Part shown: positions 60,393 to 64,000 of the stretch, piece by piece
Numbering within the stretch: position 1 is the first letter of the stretch
Layout of the letters: every line of letters begins with the position of its first letter
Source: Apium graveolens
Taxonomy: Eukaryota > Streptophyta > Magnoliopsida > Apiales > Apiaceae
Length of the DNA stretch: 64,000 nt
NCBI RefSeq assembly: GCF_009905375.1
Contig: NC_133647.1
Location: forward strand, 2,913,847 to 2,977,846
Reading direction: 5' to 3'
Translations under genes and position numbers: made by a program
The notes under the pieces: model-generated
Database searches by the model: none
What the model was told of the DNA's origin: nothing
What the model saw: only the letters and a program-made list of their open reading frames with translations

Positions 60393-61502
60393 ATGGAGGA
60401 TATTATGGTGGAGAAAGACAGCAGCTCGTATTCTTCAAGCAGGTGTTTTTGGCCGACCTTGTTTAAAGATGCTCACCAGTTCATTTTGAAATGTGATCGA
60501 TGTCAACGTGTGGGTAATATATCTAAGAGGGATGAGATGCCTCTTAATGTGCTTCTCGAGGTTGAGGTCTTCGATGTTTGGGGAATTGACTTCATGGGGC
60601 CATTTGTCTCATCTTGTAACAATCAGTACATCCTGTTGGTGGTTGATTATGTGTCAAAATGGGTTGAAGTTAAGGCGTTGCCAACGAACGATATGAAAGT
60701 GGTGCTTAATTTTCTTCACAAGCAGATATTCATAAGGTTTGGAACTCCAAGAGTCATAATCAGTAATGAGGGGTCGCATTTTTTATAATCGCAAGTTCAC
60801 TGCTATGATGAAAATGTATAATATGAATCATCGCATTACTACGACTTATCATCCTCAGACAAATGTTCAAGCTGAGGTGTCTAACAGAGAGATCAAGTGT
60901 ATTTTAGAGAAAGTTGTGTGTCCATCGAGGAAAGATTGGTCTTTGAAGCTTGATGAAGCTATTTGGGTGTATGGAACAGCATACAAGACTCCATTAGGAA
61001 TGTCACTGTTTCAGTTGGTCTATGGTAAGGGGTGTCATTTGCCAGTGGAGCTCGAACATAAGGCATATTGGGCTTTGAAGAAATTGAATCTTGACTTGGA
61101 TTCGGTTGGAAAGAAGAGAATGCTTCAATTGAATGAACTCGACGAGTTTCGACTTCAAGCTTATGAGAACAACAAAATGTACAAGGAGAAAGTCAAGAGG
61201 TGGCATAATAGGGGTCTAGTACTCAAATCATTTGTGTCGGGGTAACAGTTCTTTTATTTAACTCTCGTCTCCGTCTTTTTCCTAGAAAGTTGAAGTCAAG
61301 GTGGTCAAGGCCCTTCGTAATCAAAACTATATTTCCGCATGGAGCGGTGGAAATTTTTGAAAATGATTCGGGCCAAGCATTCAAGGTCAATGGTCAGAGG
61401 TTGAAGCATTACTATGGTGACACGGCAAACCACGAGGTGGTTAGTTCCGTTCTATTGTCTGCTCTATTTTTCCAGAAGGTAAGCACGCCCACGCTGATTT
61501 AG
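60393..61502 (+). pseudogene. E7 integrase
   Basis: Pieces: CDRCQRVGN (zinc domain end), WGIDFMGPF (first catalytic Asp), YVSKWVEVKALPT, FGTPRVIISNEGSHF, where the second Asp of the catalytic triad is Asn, then YHPQTNVQAEVSNREIK with the Glu. The C-terminal domain reads LVYGKGCHLPVELEHKAYW and, after stops near 61243, VNGQRLKHYYG. It has no chromodomain. The frame passes directly into the GC-rich repeat pair at its end. Confidence 0.85.
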
Positions 61503-61567
61503 CGCGCGGCCGCGCCATTTTTCTAGAAGGTGAGCGCGCCCACGCTGTTCAAGCGCGCGGCCGCGCC
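61482..61567 (+). repeat. GC-rich 51-bp-period dyad repeat, copy pair 2
   Basis: Blocks at 61482-61516 and 61533-61567, again 35 bp each and 51 bp apart, with the palindrome gcgcggccgcgc in the second half of each. The linker tttttctagaaggtg also precedes the first block (tttttccagaaggta), so the unit is a true tandem repeat. Confidence 0.9.
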
Positions 61568-61760
61568 GGGGTCCCGAATTAGAAAAATAAAAACAACTGT
61601 TTGAAGAGTAAAAAATGTGATTTTTGCTACAAAATCAATTCCCAACCGAATTTTACTCTTCCACAATCCAAATTTCCCTCCCCAAATCAAATCCATTATT
61701 CCCACGATTCCCATAATCAATTCCCACTTCTAAATTATATCTAATTCTAATCTCCCCACC

Positions 61761-61768
61761 TATAAATA
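61761..61768 (+). promoter_or_regulatory. TATA box before E7 ORF2
   Basis: TATAAATA lies 101 bp upstream of the ORF2 start position (61869), followed by a CA- and CT-rich leader. An internal promoter for ORF2 is inferred from sequence and spacing. Confidence 0.55.
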
Positions 61769-61868
61769 CACACACACACTTATACACAAACTTCTCCACC
61801 ACTTCACAAATTCTCAAACACAAATCTCTCTCAAACACTTAGTTTTTATTCTCTCTTATTCAATCCCA

Positions 61869-63061
61869 ATAGCACCCAAGAGACAAAGAACGCAAGTAGG
61901 CAGCAGCACCACCGATTCTTCATCTGTGGGTGGTGTGAGGCCAAGGTTTTCTACTCCTGAGGCTGAAGAGGAGTACACGAGGATTTTCTCGAAGCCTATT
62001 GCTAAGGAGCGAGGTTTTCTGCCATCAGGGAAGGATGATAAGTTGTTGGAGATGATTCTTGAGATGGGTAGGATTGCTTTTTATGAGGCTCCCGCTGTTG
62101 TGCACATGAGTGTTGTGCGGGAGTTCTATGTTAATGCTAAGGCAGAGAAGAATGGCTTCACGGTGGTTAGGGGGATGACTGTAGAGTACAGTGCTGATGC
62201 CATTAGGAGGGTGATTGAGCAGCCCGCAAGGAAGCCCGATCAGGACACTTGGATCTGATCGTTGCGATTCTGTGTGTGCATGAGACTCACTGGAAGTTCA
62301 AGAGGGGCACTACCGATTACTCCACGTTCCCTGCGTCGTGCATGAACAGGTTTGCACGAGCTTGGAATTCTTTTATCTTTGCTAACATCATTCCATCTTC
62401 TCATGTGCATGAGATTACTGTGGAGCGTGCTCGTTTGTTGTGGGGTATTCTTCAGGGCGATTACATTGATTTGGGGATGGTTATTTATCAGGGGATTTTG
62501 AGGTTCTTGAGAGGAGTTACTACGGGTTCTATACCCTATGCGTCCGTTGTGACGAAAGTGTGCCTGGCAGTTGGTGTTTGTTGGCCCGCACATGAGCAGC
62601 TACAGCTTCCCAGTGCTCATATCGACAGTTCTACACTGTTGAGTATGCAGAAGTGGTATGGAGGGAAGCTCGATCCTAAGGGGCTTGGTTATTCATATGA
62701 TCATCTGCCAGGTGGTGTACCAGCAGATCAGACTTTTATGGGAGGTTCTTCGAAGGCCCGTCGAGCAGCAGGGAGAGCTCAATAAGGAGAGGAGGCTGGT
62801 TCGTCGTAGCAGGAGGCAGCAGTAGCAGAGGTTGGAGCTGGTTTGAGTTCGACGAAGTATAGGCGTCTAGCGAGGAGGATGGATGCGATGCACGACATCC
62901 ATAGTCGGTTTGCACATGATCTTACTCAGGCACTTGGGACAGCTTTCAGAGCCACCGGTGTTGACATCCAGTGGCCAGTATTTGGTGAGGACTTCCTGTA
63001 TTCGCCTCCAGACATGCCTGACACTCCACCCGTTGAGGGTGATGCTTCAGATTCGGAGTAG
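61869..63061 (+). pseudogene. E7 ORF2 (putative plant transposon protein domain)
   Basis: The frame begins at a position where the expected ATG reads ATA (61869-61871), followed by APKRQRTQVGSST and the conserved stretch RGFLPSGKDDKLLEMI, EAPAVVHMSVVREFYVNAK and VEYSADAIRRVIEQP. These motifs are characteristic of the Pfam family annotated as putative plant transposon protein, found in Athila-type elements and host-annotated proteins. A one-base shift at about 62253 moves to the frame 62249-62785 (IVAILCVHETHWK, VTKVCLAVGVCWP), a TAA near 62783 follows, and the acidic tail ends at 63059-63061. The function is unknown. Confidence 0.78.
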
Positions 63062-64000
63062 GTATGCCTGATTCCTTACTATTACCTTCAATGAGGACAG
63101 TGAATATTTTAAGTTTGGGGGTAGTAGTTGAAGGAATATCTTTTGTGTGAGTCACATATAGTTGCATATTCATGATAGTGTTAGGTCACACAACACTATA
63201 GAAGGGGGTTGAATACAGTGTTTATACAATCAAATCGATTTGAACACAAGTATGTAACAAAGATCAAGTATATTCAATAAACTCTGTTACAATATGAACT
63301 GTTGTTCTCTCTCAGTGATGAACAATATCATTAAGAGCTTCTAGGTTACAATGTATAATATTCTCGATAATGATAACAAATATAGTGTAAACCCTAAGCT
63401 GTGTTTATATAATACACAGTTACAAGATATATTCTAATTGATATGGAATATAATTCTGTCTCCTAAAATATATCAATCAGATATCTTTTACAAGTCTTCT
63501 CATCTTCTAACTCTTTCCATGCATATTATCTATTGTTTTAGTCTTGATCTTCTCCTGTAAATCAGCTTCATTCCTTAACTGAAAGTCTTCCCGCACTTAA
63601 GTACTGATATGTATCTTCTGATGACTTTAGTTCTGATATTAAGTTCTGACTACAGTAAGTTCTGATTTCAATAAGTCCTGATATGTCCTGTTGTTAAGAT
63701 CTGAAAACTAAATACGGATCATATTAGACATGACATCTCAAATATATCTGACAGATAGTTTAGTGCATATAGTTTACATATTTTGCGATGTAGTAGTTTT
63801 TTATTTTTGGTAGTTTGTATGATAGTTTGTTCATATAGTTTCATGCATGTGCATAATAACATGATCCCTTCGTTCAAAAAAAACATGATCCCTTAGATGA
63901 TTTTTCAGATTAATTTGTGATATTGGTGCTAGTGTAGTGATGTCATATTTAGTGATGTTAAGTCTTATCGAATTGATTTGCATGCTAGAGACAATTGTAT
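63062..64000 (+). other. E7 3' noncoding region
   Basis: AT-rich, with a purine-rich aagtttgggggtagt block at about 63110 and the SIRE solo LTR (63179-63753) inserted. No gene is visible. A 13-bp direct repeat aacatgatccctt (63858, 63882) lies in the last part. Confidence 0.65.
63179..63753 (-). repeat. SIRE solo LTR with target duplication
   Basis: 575 bp, from tgttaggtcacacaacac to tctcaaatatatctgaca, close to the E4 LTRs in sequence and orientation. gatag flanks both ends (63174-63178, 63754-63758). No internal region is present, so it is the product of LTR-LTR recombination. Confidence 0.93.

Larger units (their letters stand above)
54595..64000 (+). mobile_element. E7: Athila-type Ty3 element, 5' LTR to 3' region
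   Basis: Begins with an LTR (54595-56033) whose end has the block gtctctgtgggaacga, typical of Athila LTRs, then a tRNA-Asp-like PBS, gag, protease with CDLGTSINLMP, RT with FMDD, RNase H, integrase and a downstream ORF2 of the plant-transposon-protein type. No chromodomain is present. The 3' LTR lies beyond the window. Stops and shifts break most frames. It is inserted in E6 and itself holds a SIRE solo LTR. Confidence 0.88.

Noticed and set aside
63858..63894. 13-bp direct repeat aacatgatccctt as a target duplication
   Set aside because: Only 11 bases lie between the copies and no element end is visible; local slippage is enough.
1..64000. CRISPR array, tRNA, rRNA or prokaryotic operon
   Set aside because: No regular repeat-spacer array, clover-leaf or rRNA signature was seen; tRNA-like matches are only primer-binding sites next to LTRs.

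Overview
The window is nuclear DNA of a flowering plant (most likely a eudicot) and holds nothing I can defend as a host gene. Almost every base belongs to nested, mostly decayed LTR retrotransposons: Ty3/gypsy chromoviruses, SIRE/Maximus-type Ty1/copia elements and one Athila-type Ty3 element. The plant assignment rests on these lineages, on primer-binding sites matching plant initiator tRNA-Met (TGGTATCAGAGC) or tRNA-Asp-like sites (TGGCGCCG), and on AT-rich plant-like promoters. An Apiaceae-type genome is only a guess from the overall look of the SIRE family.

Layout. (1) 1-8861: 3' part of a very decayed plus-strand Ty3 element (E1) with a 4.2 kb LTR; it sits inside the integrase of a second plus-strand Ty3 element. 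(2) That host element (E2) continues at 8862: integrase C-terminus, a 3.66 kb LTR (9259-12917), then a primer-binding site and leader ORF. The order integrase-LTR-PBS-leader indicates two copies sharing one LTR. (3) The E2 leader is split by a structurally complete minus-strand chromovirus (E3, 13285-24880) with two 3.2 kb LTRs and a 5-bp duplication (tgagg). (4) 25032-25591: AT-rich sequence with no recognised feature. (5) 25592-54594: three nested SIRE-like layers. The outermost (E6, minus) shows its 3' LTR and part of its extra ORF. E4 (minus, 26378-52138, duplication atcta) is inserted in the E6 LTR. E5 (plus, 28019-41391, duplication agatt) is inserted in the extra ORF of E4. (6) 54595 to the end: an Athila-type element (E7, plus) with 5' LTR, gag, pol and a downstream ORF2, carrying a SIRE solo LTR (63179-63753, duplication gatag).

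Gene logic. Each autonomous element once had gag (capsid and nucleocapsid), protease, reverse transcriptase/RNase H and integrase. All copies here are broken by stops, frameshifts or lost catalytic residues. The SIRE and Athila elements also carry a large third ORF downstream of pol.

The most interesting signals concern how these extra ORFs are expressed. TATA-box promoter-like sequences lie directly upstream of them in E4, E5 and E7. E5 has the promoter module twice, and the first copy precedes a small intact 89-codon ORF (35800-36069) that E4 lacks. Two in-frame stop codons at the gag-protease junction are shared by E4 and E5. A 51-bp-period GC-rich dyad repeat occurs in two separate parts of the Athila element.
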